Shown here: piece after piece, positions 40,801-51,900 of the stretch
Layout of the letters: each line of letters opens with the position of its first letter
Numbering within the stretch: the stretch's first letter is position 1
From: Axinella damicornis
Lineage: Eukaryota > Porifera > Demospongiae > Axinellida > Axinellidae
Reading direction: 5' to 3'
Length of the DNA: 64,000 bases
Assembly (NCBI GenBank): GCA_963931865.1
Contig: OZ007509.1
Span: 2,061,554 to 2,125,553, forward strand
Program-made: the position numbers and the translations under genes
Notes under the pieces: generated by a model
Told to the model about the DNA's origin: nothing
Seen by the model: only the letters and a program-made list of their open reading frames with translations
The model's database searches: none

Positions 40801-43440
40801 AGACCCTCTCCCAACACAGCGTGCCCCGTCCGAGGTGCCTCCCCCTCTTCCCCCCCACTACCAGAGCTCTCCGTCGTCAGCTGCTGGTCGTCACCCAACC
40901 CTGGACTGCCTGGGTGGGATCCCAGTGACTGAAAACTTCGGTCCTTGGTTTGTGTGGAAGAGTGTGAGCAAGAAACGAATACAGGGTCTTTAGGAAACTC
41001 AGTAACAAACTACAACAAAACTACAAGTCATGTAACTATCATTTTAGCAAAACTATAACCAAACTAAGCCGTCCAAGAAGCAATTGAGTCAACTGAATTT
41101 ACCTGGGCTACCCGTGGGTTGGCGACCACCTTGATAGTGCCGGTCTCGGGATCGGCCAAGAGCACCTGTCCCCCTTCGCACCCCACGTAGATGCTCTGGT
41201 GGGGGGTCCAGCAGTGGGAGGTGAACACAACAGGGTTCTTCTTCGTCATGAACTTGTTGTACGACTCCTTGTAGAGTACGTGGGACAGGTTGGGAGGGGA
41301 GGAGAGGGCAGCGACCAAGGGGTGATCAGATTTTGTCTCTGCTCTCTCCAAGGTTGAGGTTTTGGTGGGGAGAGAGGGGGGTGGCTTCATCGGCTGTACC
41401 AGGGTGCCAACTGGGGTGGCCTTGTCCGGCACTTCAACCACTCTGCAGAACGAATGATTATATGATGTGGAGTACTGTAGTATGCAATGTAGTATACTGT
41501 GGTGTACTGTGATACACTTTAGGACAGTTGTGCTACAACAACAGGGCTATTACGGCATCCTAACCATGTATACACATTTAGGATGGCCATTATAATATAT
41601 TATAGTTTGTGACTTAGCCTCGTCCCAAGGCCCCCGCCCAGCTTCTCATCACTTGCAGTACCTCCGCGTTCTTTCGTGCAACCGAATGCAGCACGAGGGC
41701 CTGGGAACGAGGCTAGTTTGTGACTAGCAAGAAGGTATGAGGGATGAGTCAAAATGCCATTACCAATGCTCCAGAAATTCAGTGCATATAGTCACACTGC
41801 ACATCCTACATAAATATGAGGTCTATCACATGCTATCCATCCTATCGCATGACCATCTCACATTGGGGAGAGCAGTTCCTGCATGTCACACTGCTCCAGG
41901 GTCCAGAGGACGACTCTGCTCGGACCGACAAGACACAGCTGCCTCCAGTTGAGGGGGTTGAAGGACACCTGGGCACCCCCAGGCCCGGCAGCTACTTCGC
42001 ACACTTCCTCCCCAGTTCGGCAGTCCCTACAGCATGCAGGATTGCACAGCAATATGTACATGTACAGTCTTATCACTCTGCGAAAGGAGTCACATGTTCA
42101 CAATACAGCCAGAAGTAGAATGTTTCTGCCAAATTCTAGCTATTGACACTAGCAGGTGTTACGGCACTTTTGCTACTAACAGATGAAGCTGAGGTCGTAC
42201 CTGGCGTGAGAGAGGCCTGGGTACGAGGATCAGGGTTGCTATGGAAACTGCTGGCCGAACCCAGGCCCCGCCAAGCGGCATGGCCTGGGTACGAGGCTAT
42301 GCCGGAATTGGCTCACCATATGGTTAGCAGGAAGTCTGGGATTCCAGAGAGGGTGGCAAGTTTCTTGCCGTCAGCAGTGAAGGCCAGACACGTGTACTCC
42401 AACCGTGCCTTGCCTGCAAACAGGTGCAACACACAAAACATACTCAACACTGGTAGATATTGGCATGGGGGAGGGGAAATATATTGTACAAGTACATGGA
42501 TTAATGTACAGAAATGACCATTCCCCATCTTGCTGCGCCTAGTTTTTGAGCAAACTTCTTCTGTTCTGCTACCGGGGCTGTAATTTTTCTCATGCACCAC
42601 AGAAAAATAACTTATCATCTTCTGAGCACCAGAGAAATATTCTGCTCTCCTGGTACCGCAATTAACTGCAGAATTGTTCATTACTAAATATACCGCTACT
42701 GTGCAGCAGCAGGTGCAGCAGAGCAGAATCAGAGAATGGCCGCCTTGTCTACCTTCCAGGGAGAAAGACTCACACTTCAGTATCTGGGCACACAACAGAC
42801 TATGCACACACACCTCTCAGAGTGTTCACGAGGGAGCAGTCTGGATACTTCAGAACGAACAGCTTTGGCTGCAGGGTGGACTCAGCATAGGCAACGAGCC
42901 CCATCTTGGGGGAGACTGCTATTGGCCCCACTCCTCTTCCCTCACTGGGCAGGCTGCGAACGTGAGTCCCATCGGAAAGCATAAAGGTGAGCGTGTTGCC
43001 ACAGCCGTAGACAAGCGTTGTGTTGTTGATGAAGTGCAGCTGGGACCCCTTGTAGCCCAGAGACCATCTGCATGGTTAATGGATTGTATTTCAGCTTAAA
43101 CATAATTTACGCAAAACAAAGGCACTTCATGGATGTTTCTTTCCTGTGTCTCTTACTGTTTTGCGCTGTTGTCACTTACATTAACATCCTTATGCTTACA
43201 GTATATAGCCTCGTTCCCAGTCCTACGCCCAGCTTTTCGTCGCTTGCAGTACGGTACTGTACTGCAAGCGACGAAAAGCTGGGCGTGGGACTGGGACGAG
43301 GCTATACAGTATATATACTGACGCTAACCCAACCCTAACGTACAGAACTTCTGCATAGCTCTTTTACCCACTAATTTGCATTTATATTATGCAGGACTCG
43401 TCATTGGCTGGGACATTAATTATCTATCTATCATCGATCG

Positions 43441-43475
<35 letters not shown>

Positions 43476-43586
43476 CATCTATTTATCTATCTACTTCGTG
43501 AGTTTTGGGGGGAAATGCACTGCAACATGCATACCCAATTATTAGTCACTGTCTTACCCCAGCTGCAGCTTTCCATAAAGATCCAT
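27513..43586 (-). CDS. CFAP43: CFAP43 (WD-repeat/coiled-coil axonemal tether protein)
   Basis: Exons in transcript order: 43586-43558, 43067-42814, 42413-42317, 42026-41862, 41442-41103, 40928-40752, 40259-40131, 39791-39675, 39503-39423, 39220-39072, 38857-38754, 36141-35998, 35926-35745, 35674-35531, 35295-35168, 35003-34820, 34694-34491, 33865-33770, 33404-33288, 33198-33142, 33065-32880, 32543-32346, 32193-32095, 31909-31829, 31633-31388, 30450-30343, 30159-29987, 29797-29575, 29146-29034, 28909-28843, 28717-28625, 28549-28476, 28297-28126, 28050-27897, 27679-27513. Phase is kept throughout: 1683 aa (human about 1665). CFAP43 with CFAP44 links inner-arm dynein to the doublet microtubules of motile cilia. 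The N-terminal half is WD repeats (YTCLAFTADGKKLATLSG; VSFNPLNWRQLCLVG; CWTPHQSIYVGCEGG; YLLTAGDSGTLTCWEW). The C-terminal half is coiled coil with family stretches FNKEFEEVFRLKKAEIARVQ, QLYKLFRKRPR and the final EVERQRMRTFPALVQVD. It shares a promoter with MIC60. Confidence 0.93.
33958..34286. repeat. 19-bp minisatellite, about 17 copies
   Basis: Units of GGATGTAGCTGGCCAACCC lie in a CFAP43 intron. 19 is not a multiple of 3, so all frames stay open and cycle, which produces three long false ORFs. Confidence 0.95.
35391..35462 (-). tRNA. tRNA-Pro(AGG)
   Basis: The 72-nt sequence folds fully: acceptor GGCCAGT/ACTGGCC, D arm TGGTCTAGAGGCATGA, anticodon stem CTCGC/GCGAG with loop TTAGGGT (AGG), and T arm CCGGG-TTCGATT-CCCGG. 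A T-rich Pol III stop follows immediately (CTTTTTTTTTTTC on the minus strand). It sits in a CFAP43 intron (35530-35296) in the same orientation as the host. Confidence 0.96.
36180..36225 (-). pseudogene. decayed duplicate of the start of a CFAP43 exon
   Basis: The minus strand reads GAGGTACTGGACTTGTGTCT after a TGCAG, against GAGGTATTGGACTTGTCTCT in the used exon (36141-35998) just downstream. It gives EVLDLCLLVAS against EVLDLSLLPLG. It is a partial exon copy; including it would need an extra donor that is not evident. Confidence 0.5.
36467..38584 (+). CDS. secreted protein with three Cu/Zn-SOD-like domains, first one Cu-only type
   Basis: Three exons in phase: 36467-36587, 36819-37510, 37811-38584 (TAG), 528 aa. 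An N-terminal signal peptide (MANALLFAAVLLAATAGIYA) points to secretion. Domain 1 (about 45-200) keeps all four copper ligands of the SOD fold: H92 and H94 in WHVHDF, H116 in GDHYDP, H181 in SIVGRSIVIH. The zinc loop lacks the two histidines expected between H116 and D143 (CEVGDLGG), as in copper-only SOD-like proteins. Domain 2 (about 225-370) and domain 3 (about 375-520) keep the fold signature (NCGTLG, CFIGNLSAKCG; NCSNVGAIVI, VLGNLGPKLTI, LFGPYNITGNSLVLV) but have lost the histidines (WNLRVG, SFEIREN). It lies wholly inside a CFAP43 intron on the opposite strand. Activity is inferred only; domains 2-3 may bind or scaffold. Confidence 0.85.
37640..37755. mobile_element. 116-bp inverted-repeat element in the SOD-like gene intron
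   Basis: The arms TCTATAGAAATTGGTTCTTG and the inverse AAGAACCAATTTCTATAGA pair, with further pairing of GGTAGTTC against GAACTACC. The centre holds GATCAC-AAGACG-GTGATC followed by GAAACG. Confidence 0.85.
40040..40078. mobile_element. 39-bp palindrome
   Basis: AAGAGCGCATAAGTAGG is inverted as CCTACTTATGCGCTCTT. It lies in a CFAP43 intron. Confidence 0.75.
40430..40470. mobile_element. 41-bp palindrome, GGAGCTTATG family
   Basis: CAGGAGCTTATGAGCGGCG is inverted as CGCGCTCATAAGCTCCTG. It is nearly identical to 25226-25264 in PDE12. It lies in a CFAP43 intron. Confidence 0.8.
41615..41715. mobile_element. 101-bp foldback element
   Basis: It starts TAGCCTCGTCCCAAGGCC and ends GGGCCTGGGAACGAGGCTA, with CATCACTTGCAGTACC inside. 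It lies in a CFAP43 intron. Confidence 0.75.
42206..42300. mobile_element. foldback-like pair of GGCCTGGGTACGAGG arms
   Basis: AGAGGCCTGGGTACGAGG and ATGGCCTGGGTACGAGGCTA stand in direct repeat, with an inverted CCCAGGCC between. It lies in a CFAP43 intron. Confidence 0.5.
43206..43304. mobile_element. 99-bp near-perfect palindrome of the foldback family
   Basis: It starts TAGCCTCGTTCCCAGTCC and ends GGACTGGGACGAGGCTA. The inside TTTTCGTCGCTTGCAGTAC is fully inverted, so the whole element could fold into one hairpin. It lies in CFAP43 intron 1. This is the clearest full-length member and a good reference for the family. Confidence 0.9.
43428..43476. repeat. (CTAT)n microsatellite
   Basis: About 10 units in CFAP43 intron 1. 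Confidence 0.9.
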
Positions 43587-43725
43587 CTCGTAAACCAAAT
43601 CGACAGCTACAGCGCAATTTTCTTTTTAGCGCGCTCCTTTTCTGCAAATCTTAGGGTTGCTAAGCAACACCGGCACGTGTATATCACATGACACCACATG
43701 CGCGAGGCGCAGGCAGGACGGGAGG
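43587..43725. promoter_or_regulatory. shared CFAP43/MIC60 head-to-head promoter
   Basis: 139 bp lie between the CFAP43 ATG (43586, minus) and the MIC60 ATG (43726, plus). The stretch is GC-richer than its flanks and contains GTTGCTAAGCAACACC (about 43656-43671), a GTTGCY-RGCAAC palindrome of the kind recognised by RFX factors, which control ciliary genes. That fits the ciliary gene on the left. Confidence 0.6.
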
Positions 43726-46700
43726 ATGTCTTTCCAGAGATTTCTGAACATCCAGAGGCTGTCTGTTGCCAACAGGAGGATCTTTGCCAAGGTGATTGAC
43801 TGAAGAACGTGATGAACTACTTCTAACGCAATCCACACTTGTGTAGTTGGACATTTAGTGCACTCTAGGTCATACCATAAAACCTTTCCTTTACTTCATT
43901 GATCTTTACAGACCGGCGTTAAGCCTGCTCGTCTGCAGAGATGGCAATCTTCAGATGTGTAAGTTATGCTAAGTGTGGACGATGTCCAGCGGCAGACTCA
44001 CTTTAGTGAAACGAACTGTAAGGGAGACTCCAGGTGCTAGCGCAAATGATTGTTAAAAGTTTGCAAGCTCACCAAATATGAGAGGCATCTGTAAAGGTGC
44101 TTGAGATTCCCATAGCATGTAGAGGGGACCTTATACACTGGGCAGAGGGGACCTGTCCAATTCATGGGGTTAAACATCCCAGTTAGTCCGTCAGCAGTCT
44201 TGTTCCCAGGCCGTAGGAGAAACAGCCTGGCAACTTGCATGAGTTCAAACTGTATACAGATGCCATGTCACGGCAATTGCATACCTCATTCAGGCAGTGA
44301 AGTGATGTAATACTTCCATCTACTGACTGAGAACGGTCCTTTCCTGCTCGTGGGAGCAACTATTTGCTGGAGGTTTCTGCAACGGAAGACAAGCAGAAGT
44401 CGAACAAACAAAAATCGTCATGCAATAACGTGATTGAGGGATTGACTATTGGGCGTGACTTGCAAAGCATGACACCACTGGGTTTACTATTGTCATGTGA
44501 CAACGTTATAAAATCTGATTGGTACTGCCAACTCTCTGGCAGCGGAACAGTTTGAACTCAATTAAGTTGCCAGGCCGTTTCTCCTACGGCTGGGAGCGAG
44601 GCTAGTCAGTCAGTAGAACATTGGAGCTGCTAACCAAACCGGTTGACAGACATACTATGCTGTTCATATCTTTGTGCAGTGTACGGAAATCGGGAGGTGT
44701 GAGATGGGGTCGACTTGCCATGTATGGACTCACCACGACTGGGCTTGCACTGGGAGGAACTCTAGCCTACGCCAACTATGACCCCGGGTTCAAGGACAAG
44801 GTGAACTCGTATGTCCCTGGGTTTGCATCGCTGGCCGATTTCTCTGCTGACAAGTGGGTGGCTCTGATGGACTCTGTCAACCCTAAACAAAGCCCGAATG
44901 TTGGCCTGAAAGGAGAGAAGGATAAGGTGAAAATGGGACCGATCAAAGTGAAGAGGGAAGCTACAGCCCCAGAAGATGCTGAGCCAGTTGCAGTGCAGCC
45001 TCAAAGAAAAGAGAAAGAAAAGTTAGTTGTTACACAGGACAAGACCGTTCCGGCAGTACCAGAGAAACAGGAATCCTCTTTCAAAGAGACTGTTACGACT
45101 GAAGTAAGTGGCAAGGAACAACAGCAACATGGGGGTGGAGAGGGATCTGTCCCTAGCCCTCCTCTTGAGCTCCAAACAGCTGACACACCTGAGAGAGTAG
45201 CCGAGTCAAAGAAGCCGACTCCAGAAGACCCAAAGAAGCTAGCTGTGGAAGAGCCAAAGAAGCCAGTGGAGGGAGGGACTAAAAATGTGAATGAGCCAGA
45301 AGAGAAGGAGCCTGGTCTGGAGGTGAGGGCCTCTGATCAGCCAAGAGAGAGCGTCGAAGAGAAAGAGGTACGAACTTCTTATCCTGGATTCTTCCATTTC
45401 CTAGAAGCATTCTTGTGAGTTTGTAGCCCCTCCCCTCCCTTGCAGCTCCTGGGTGCCACGGTGGAGAGCGTGATGAAAGAAGAGACGGCCAAGGCAGCAC
45501 AGGAGACCATGTCAGAGCAGAGCAAGGATCCCCAGGCTAAGCAGGTGGCTGACGAGCACCTCCAATGGGTGAAGGATTCTGCAGAGGTGGGTGGCGTCCA
45601 GTACCACAACTGCAGTATATAGTACACCGGAGGACCACCAGACAGGAAGAGAAGGACTAGTTATTTACTAATTAACCAGTGGACCACTAGACAGGAAGAG
45701 AAGTGCTTTTAATTGAAATGCACACACAATGCGTTGAACTGGAATGTGTTTATTCCAGATGGTTTCGCTGTTAGGGTCACAGCTATGAACTTTGATGGGT
45801 TTTTATTTTGTACACCTGTGTCATTCTACATTTCATGCAGGTTGAGGACAAGCTGCAGGAAGAGTACGAGGTGTTCATGTACCTCTCACTGAAAGTTCTC
45901 GAGGCCCAGAAGAGAGTCACCCAGGCCATCAAGGCCCACCACCAGAGCCACAAGGAAGCCTCACCTGATGAGACAGCTAGTACGTGCATGGAAAGGAGGA
46001 GGGAAGGGACCACTGAGGATGGGGGGAGGGAGGGAAAAAGTGGCCTAGTGTCTGATTGGATGCTATAGTAGCCATGTATAGACATTCTCACCCCAGAGTT
46101 TATCGCTTGCAGTACTAACCTGTGTTAGTAGTGCTGCAAATGACAAAACGCTGGGGTGAGAAATTACTTCCCCCCCCCCCCCCCCCCCCCCCCTCCTCCT
46201 CTCCACTACCCAGACGACATTGCTAACTCAGAGGATGAGGTACAAGCAGCAACAAAGGAGCTTGAGGTAGCCCAGGAGCAGCACAAGGACACAACTGCCA
46301 CACTGAAGTCCCTTCTTGACAGTGCCATGGGCCTCGGCCTGCGGTCCAAGGTGGAACAGATAGAGGGGAAGATAGCAGAGGTGGCGACCAAGCTGCTAGC
46401 TGGAGCTGCAGCCACTGTGGCGGCAGAGACGGTACCAGAGGAGTACCAGCGGGAGGCGCAGAGGAGCAGAGAGGAACTGCAGAGGTAAGAGCATGCTAGG
46501 CAGGAGGTGTTTTGTTCCAGAGTTGAAGTAACTCTGCTGTGGACCGGTGTGTGGACTCTTGTGCTCATGTTGGCACCGTTGATCTCTCCTGTCTGTACCT
46601 CGATTCTCGTTTCTTCATCCCCCTCCTCTCCCCTCCACCACCAGGGAGCTGGAAACGCTGCTGCCAGAAGCCAACTCCCAAGAGGAGGTTCTGATCTCGA

Positions 46701-48404
46701 TGTTGCAGAGGAAGGTGGGCACCCTCAAACACAAACTGGAGGAGGTAGAAGGAGAGTACAGACAACAGCTGGCAGCTGGTAAGGATTCCTCTCTCTCTCT
46801 CTTGTTTGGCACTCCTCTTCATACGCTCCTTCCCTCTGCTCCGGCAAACCTCCCTCCCTTCACTCCTCCCTCCCCTCACTCTTCTCTCCCTACACTCCTC
46901 CCTCCCTGCATATCTGTAGCTCTGGAGGAGCAGAAAGAGAAACTTGAGCAGGTAGACGAAGAGAGAATGAAGTTGAAGCTCCAGGCGTTGGAGCATGAAT
47001 TCCAGCAGGAGCTGCACCAAAAGGTATTTCAGTTGCAAGGTACACCACATCATTGGTGCCAACTGGATTGTACCAGTTTTGAGAACCTTTGTGTACTTGT
47101 CAGTTTTTGCTGAAGGAGCATACTCGGTAAGTCAGAACATGGACATCATCTCTCTCCCATAGCTGGATGAAGTGGGTAGGGATTATGAGAGGGAACTTCG
47201 GGAGCAGCTGAGGATTCAGATGGACGCCCACACACATCACCTGGCTGAAGCCATGCAGACGCAGGTCAGTGTGCATCTAGAAAGAGATTATGATCGAGTA
47301 ATAGAGCCCTGGTGTTGTATGTGTGTTTATGAGTGGCCATTTGCTGTCTTCCTGCAGGCTACCCAGCTGGGTGAAAAGTGGTCCAGTGAGCTGGATGCCA
47401 AACTGGCGGACCAGGAGCACCTCTACCAGAGGGAGTTGGCGGGAGCCCTTGCCAGGCTGAAGGGAATCGAGTCCATGGTCAGCACTGTGGCCGATGCAGG
47501 TACGCAGTGCTACCACTGGACTGCTTGTTGTTACCCCACGTGTGCAAAGCAGGTTAAGGAATCTCTTCTGTCCGTCAGTCTGTCCCAAAAATGATTCAAG
47601 CAGGTTATCTAAATTCATGAACATACTGTGGGTTTTCGCCATGATTTTCTGCTACTGCCTATTATTGGTTCATTGGCTCTACCCTTTTGAATTTGCACAT
47701 TATAGCTAGCACATCACCAACTGCACTGAGGTGCGACAGGAGTGTGGGTAAGCATTCCATGAATACACTACAGTTTCTCTCCCTCACTGCGCACACACAT
47801 GTACGCAGGTGAAACAACTCAGAGGCAGCAGGGATTGAGGACTGCGTGCGATGCCCTCAACACGGCTCTGCAGCGTGCCAACTCTAATCCTGACCCCACA
47901 GAATATTATTCGTTTGCGAGTGAAATTGCAGCAGTGCGTGAGGCATCCAAGGGCGACCACTTCATTCTCAGCATGCTCGACTCCATCCCACGAGCAGCTC
48001 TCAGTGGAATCCAGTCAGAAGCTGGCCTGAAAGAACGGTTTAGGAAAGTAAAACGAATCTGCAGGAGGGTAGCACTTGTTCCTGAAACTGGCGGTGGTGT
48101 TGGCACGTACATTCTCTCGTTCATCCAGTCTCTGCTGACAATCAGTGCCTGGACGTCCACTGCTGTAGAGGGAGTAACACCCTCAGATAAAATGGACACT
48201 TTCGATCTCCTTAGCCAGGCCGGTGTACAGCTCCGCCGCAGCAATCTGGAAGGAGCTGTTCGAGCTGCAAATTGTCTGCAGGGGGAGCCCCGTAGAGTGG
48301 CCCAGGACTGGCTGAAGGATGCTAGGTTGTATTTAGAAACCAGACAGGCTGTTGAACTCATTTCGCAGTACATAGCTGCCACTAGTATATCAATAGTACT
48401 ATGA
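43726..48404 (+). CDS. IMMT: MICOS subunit MIC60 (mitofilin)
   Basis: Eleven exons in phase: 43726-43791, 43912-43958, 44680-45367, 45446-45586, 45841-45979, 46214-46484, 46645-46778, 46920-47023, 47163-47264, 47358-47499, 47809-48404; 809 aa (human about 758). MIC60 shapes crista junctions in the inner mitochondrial membrane. The N-terminus is arginine-rich without acids (MSFQRFLNIQRLSVANRRIF), a mitochondrial presequence. One membrane span follows (MYGLTTTGLALGGTLAYANY) and then YDPGFKDKVNSYVPG, the family's post-membrane stretch. The middle is a P/E/K-rich linker and a long coiled coil. The C-terminal mitofilin domain ends GAVRAANCLQGEPRRVAQDW and DARLYLETRQAVELISQY. Intron 2 carries a foldback element of about 400 bp, and the intron before exon 6 has a C26 run as its polypyrimidine tract. 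Confidence 0.94.
44196..44604. mobile_element. about 409-bp long foldback element in MIC60 intron 2
   Basis: The left arm is GTTCCCAGGCCGTAGGAGAA then CAGCCTGGCAACTT, with AGTTCAAACTGT. The right arm is the inverse: CAGTTTGAACT, AAGTTGCCAGGC, CGTTTCTCCTACGGCTGGGA and GCGAGGCTAG. About 300 bp of unique sequence lies inside with no convincing frame. It may be a longer parent of the short elements. Confidence 0.75.
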
Positions 48405-48621
48405 AGTACGAGCTGTTATGTTGGAGCACCCACACAACAGTTTGTTGTTGTGTTTGTTTTTGTTGTTTTTTTTGCTAGAGAATGTGATGGTCATCCACAA
48501 AGCATGATCTGAAAGTGGAGGGTAATTTACAATAATGAGAGGGAATATCTGTGTTTGTTGGATGAAGACATTCTGTAGCACAGACGTGGAGTGTTTAGTC
48601 ATAGATAATATAGCGGTTTAG

Positions 48622-48897
48622 TCAATGTTCTGGGGTGGATGCACGTAGGGTTGCGTTCCTTGCAGACTTGATGCTCATGCTACCCAGAGGTTTCCGGGGA
48701 CTCTTGGGGGTCGAGGGCTGGCTGCCACCCTGTGAGGTGTCCATCTCTTTCTCTCTAGTCTTCTTGACCTGTTCGTACTCCTCAAAGTCCGACATTTTCA
48801 GTGTGATGCGGGACAGCTTCTGGCTCAGCATCTTCCACGCTGCGTGTTCCAAATTCAGTTCCTGCAACACCGGAAAAGGCGTGTTTGGTGACGTCAT
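48622..48897 (-). CDS. small unrecognised protein, 91 aa
   Basis: A single-exon ORF begins at an ATG at 48897 (MTSPNTPFPVLQELNLEHAA) and stops at TGA 48622. It has an N-terminal part that could form an amphipathic helix (ELNLEHAAWKMLSQKLSRIT), a charged helix (MSDFEEYEQVKKTREKEMD), and a basic, S/T/P-rich tail with SPRK and TPKSP motifs that look like kinase sites. I do not recognise the family. It is head-to-head with the FERM gene 78 bp away and convergent with MIC60 (217 bp apart). A spliced alternative exists (a TTGCAG acceptor precedes GAACTGAAT), but its upstream exon would lie inside the FERM gene. Confidence 0.5.
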   Translation of the reverse strand: MTSPNTPFPVLQELNLEHAAWKMLSQKLSRITLKMSDFEEYEQVKKTREKEMDTSQGGSQPSTPKSPRKPLGSMSIKSARNATLRASTPEH

Positions 48898-48975
48898 TGT
48901 ACATTCCGAGGGAACCAAAGTCGAAGCACAGTTTGTTTTCCCCTGTCGGAGCCTTTCACTCCTCCCAGACACAGC
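48898..48975. promoter_or_regulatory. shared promoter of the 91-aa ORF and the FERM gene
   Basis: 78 bp lie between divergent ATGs. The first bases of the minus ORF overlap GTGACGTCAT, a CRE/ATF-type palindrome (48889-48898). Confidence 0.5.
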
Positions 48976-51900
48976 ATGACGGAGGTGTTTGCCTGCCAGG
49001 TGGAGGTCCTGGACGGATCCACTGTCGCTATTGACGTGAACGTGAGTTTTGATGTGTAGCCCGTAGCAGAGTACTTGTTCAAGGCGCACACACTCCCGGC
49101 CCCACCCAGTGACCAAACAAACAGTGCATCTTTTGCACCTTGCAGCTTATGTCCGCGTACAAAAATTGAAAAGTGGACATGTCAGTTTTGAATGGTCATG
49201 TTCCCAATGTGTGTAGCTACTTGTATGCAGGAGGTGGGATATCATAGTGAAGAGTTGTGACATTCCTAACGATCTCCAGCAGGCCCATTCTCTGGACTTC
49301 CTTCAGCCATGAACTAGCAACTCACATTGTAGTGTGTCCCAGTGGTTTCAGTTCATCCGATATCCTGTATCGTGCGTATCCGCACAAGCCTAGCACTTTT
49401 GAAAATTGGAAAGTAGGTGTAACTTCTCAACTCACAACTACCAACTGTCACCGTTCGATAGAGCTCACTGAAACCTTTCATTTTTGGTGCATAGATACTG
49501 AAGTTTGGTGATGGGTAGTGCCAGCACTATAATATTGAATCGCTACAATACCCCACACTCTTTGCATCTCCAGAAACGAGCTGCTGGAGATGTTCTTCTG
49601 ACCGAGGTATTCAAGCACCTGGGTCTGGACGAGTCGGATTACTTCGGACTGCAGTACCTCGACAAAAAGGAGCAAGTGGTGAGTGCGTTGTGAGCTGCCC
49701 GGAACTTGTGTTGAGCCTGAAGTATGAATTCATGCTGCAAGCGGTTGCGCATCTAGTTACTCCACAAGCCATCATCGCTAGCACACATCTATAGAATGTC
49801 ACATTCATAATTGTACCATGAAAGAGAAACAGAGGTGTATTCATGTGAATGGGTGGTTCCTAGAATAGGAGGCTATTCTACAAGTACGTTGGGTGCTACT
49901 ATACAGTCATTGTATACCTACATGTACTTGTCATTATTTTATTGAACATGAAAAGTTTATATCTGATTTGGAACAGTATAAACGTTTACTGTTGTATGTG
50001 TAGGATGCCAAAAGCTTTGTAGAAAGAAAGTGCTTGAACCACTTAGTGCGTACTTACAGGTTGGAGCACACCGCACACAGAAGCCTGTCAGTTGAATCTG
50101 GCAGGTTGGCAGCAGGTCTGCTTGTACCTACTTGTGCTACAGGTGCCTTGTTCACTATCCTCCCTTCTTGTGGTTTAGCGTAGGAGTAAGTAACTTGCTG
50201 CTACAAATGTTAGACCTACTGTCTTTGGTAGTAGGTATCGTGTGCAAGAATGATACAAGAGAGCCTCGTCGGTGAAGCGTAGCATCCTGAACTGCCCAGC
50301 AGCTCAGCACTGTGATAGAATTACCTAGACAGATACAAGAGGTGACTTTCAGAACAGAGATACAACAAAAAACAGTGAAACCCACATTCAATCAAAGGCT
50401 GTGCCGACACGCCATACAGTAGGAATAGGGCGGTGTGCACGTTTCCAATCCAGTTCCCGTGTGCATGTATGGTTTACACCTGATGCAAATCACCTTGCTC
50501 TGATTGGTGTCACGAGACCAGTCCACTCTCAGCCACAGTGGTCTGTTTACACACACCATACAGCACTAGTGTCCCCCGTATCCTCGGAGCGATGGCTTAT
50601 GCTGCCACTGAGTTAAGCCTACTTTGGTGGTAAATCTCGGGACAAACATATCCCTAACACACTGTGCAATATCCCTGCATGTAGTGGAACCTCTCTATGA
50701 AGGACACATTGGGACCTAGTCTGGTTCCCAGATCCCCTCTGAGAGGGTCTGGGAACGAGACTAATTGGGACCTTGAGCTTTATAGGGAGGTCCAATAACA
50801 CCCTAAAGTGGGACATTATTGGTGCCCTTCATTGGAGGTACCACTGTACTCTCTTGTGATCATTATGTCATTGTTCTGCAGCACTGGCTCGACCCGTACA
50901 AGCCGATACGCAAGCAGGTGGTGAAACGTAAGTCAGTATACAACAGGCACAGTGTAGCATACGTACGTGCATGTCGAAAATGCAGGTGGGTGATCTTCAG
51001 AATTGCACTGACAGTACGTGTGTCATGATAATGGAAGTTAGTGTGCTAGGGGATTTGGGATCCTTGTTCTGCCAATATTATATTCCAGCTCACTGCTCCT
51101 GTTGACAGACTAGAATAGGCACACGAAGGCTGTGAAGACAGATGACTGTCAGCATAAATGTTGGCATCACGATATCTCAATATCATAAGTGTCCATTATC
51201 ATGGCCCACCAAGAAATGCAATAAAATGACGACTGCCCCAATCCAATAATGTATACTGCTCACAGCCTTAGGATGTATACCTCAGACAGACGTTTTCTTG
51301 TTTTCCAGGTGGCCCCCACAACTTCCGTTTCAGGGTGAAACTCTACCCTATCTCTCCGACATACGTTTTTGATGAGGCTACCAGGTCAGTGGCAATGGAG
51401 GGTAGCTTCTATCGCACGAACATCCCATGCATCTGATGTCGGAGGTGTGATCTGGATTCACCGTCATTTCCGTCTGTTCCTTGTCTAGGTACTTCTTGGC
51501 CCTCCAGCTCAAGGAAGACATGCTGAATCAGAAGTGAGTTGCCAGATGGGCACACTCCTGGTGGAAGCCCAGAGTGTTTGGTCAGGAAGCTTGACACTGC
51601 ACTGTTTACATTCCTTACTAAGGTTGTATTGCTCTGACGAAACTCACGCACTCTTGAGCAGCTATGTCGTGCAAGGCAAGTTGGAAACAGTGTGGATCTG
51701 TGTATCATGTACCGTGGTCACATGTTATTAAATGCAGCTCGCTTATAAGTGTCCGCTCACTGTTAGAGGCTGGGTTCAACTACTATTTTTTTAAGTGCTG
51801 AAACTTTCTCCCGGAAACTCTGCCATTTTCAGATCCTACGGAGATAAGCTATAACTCCAAATGAAGGAAGTTTTTTAGTGATGTTATGACCAGCTCACTT

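Noticed and set aside
42753..42783. 31-nt extra CFAP43 exon (ILKCESFSLEG)
   Set aside because: It has AG and GT borders, but inserting it after the exon 43067-42814 brings a stop in frame, while direct joining to 42413 keeps frame and family sequence.
48635..48979. Plus-strand ORF of 114 codons opposite the 91-aa ORF
   Set aside because: It has no recognisable family, overlaps the FERM promoter, and its frame is the antisense of a more plausible minus-strand ORF.
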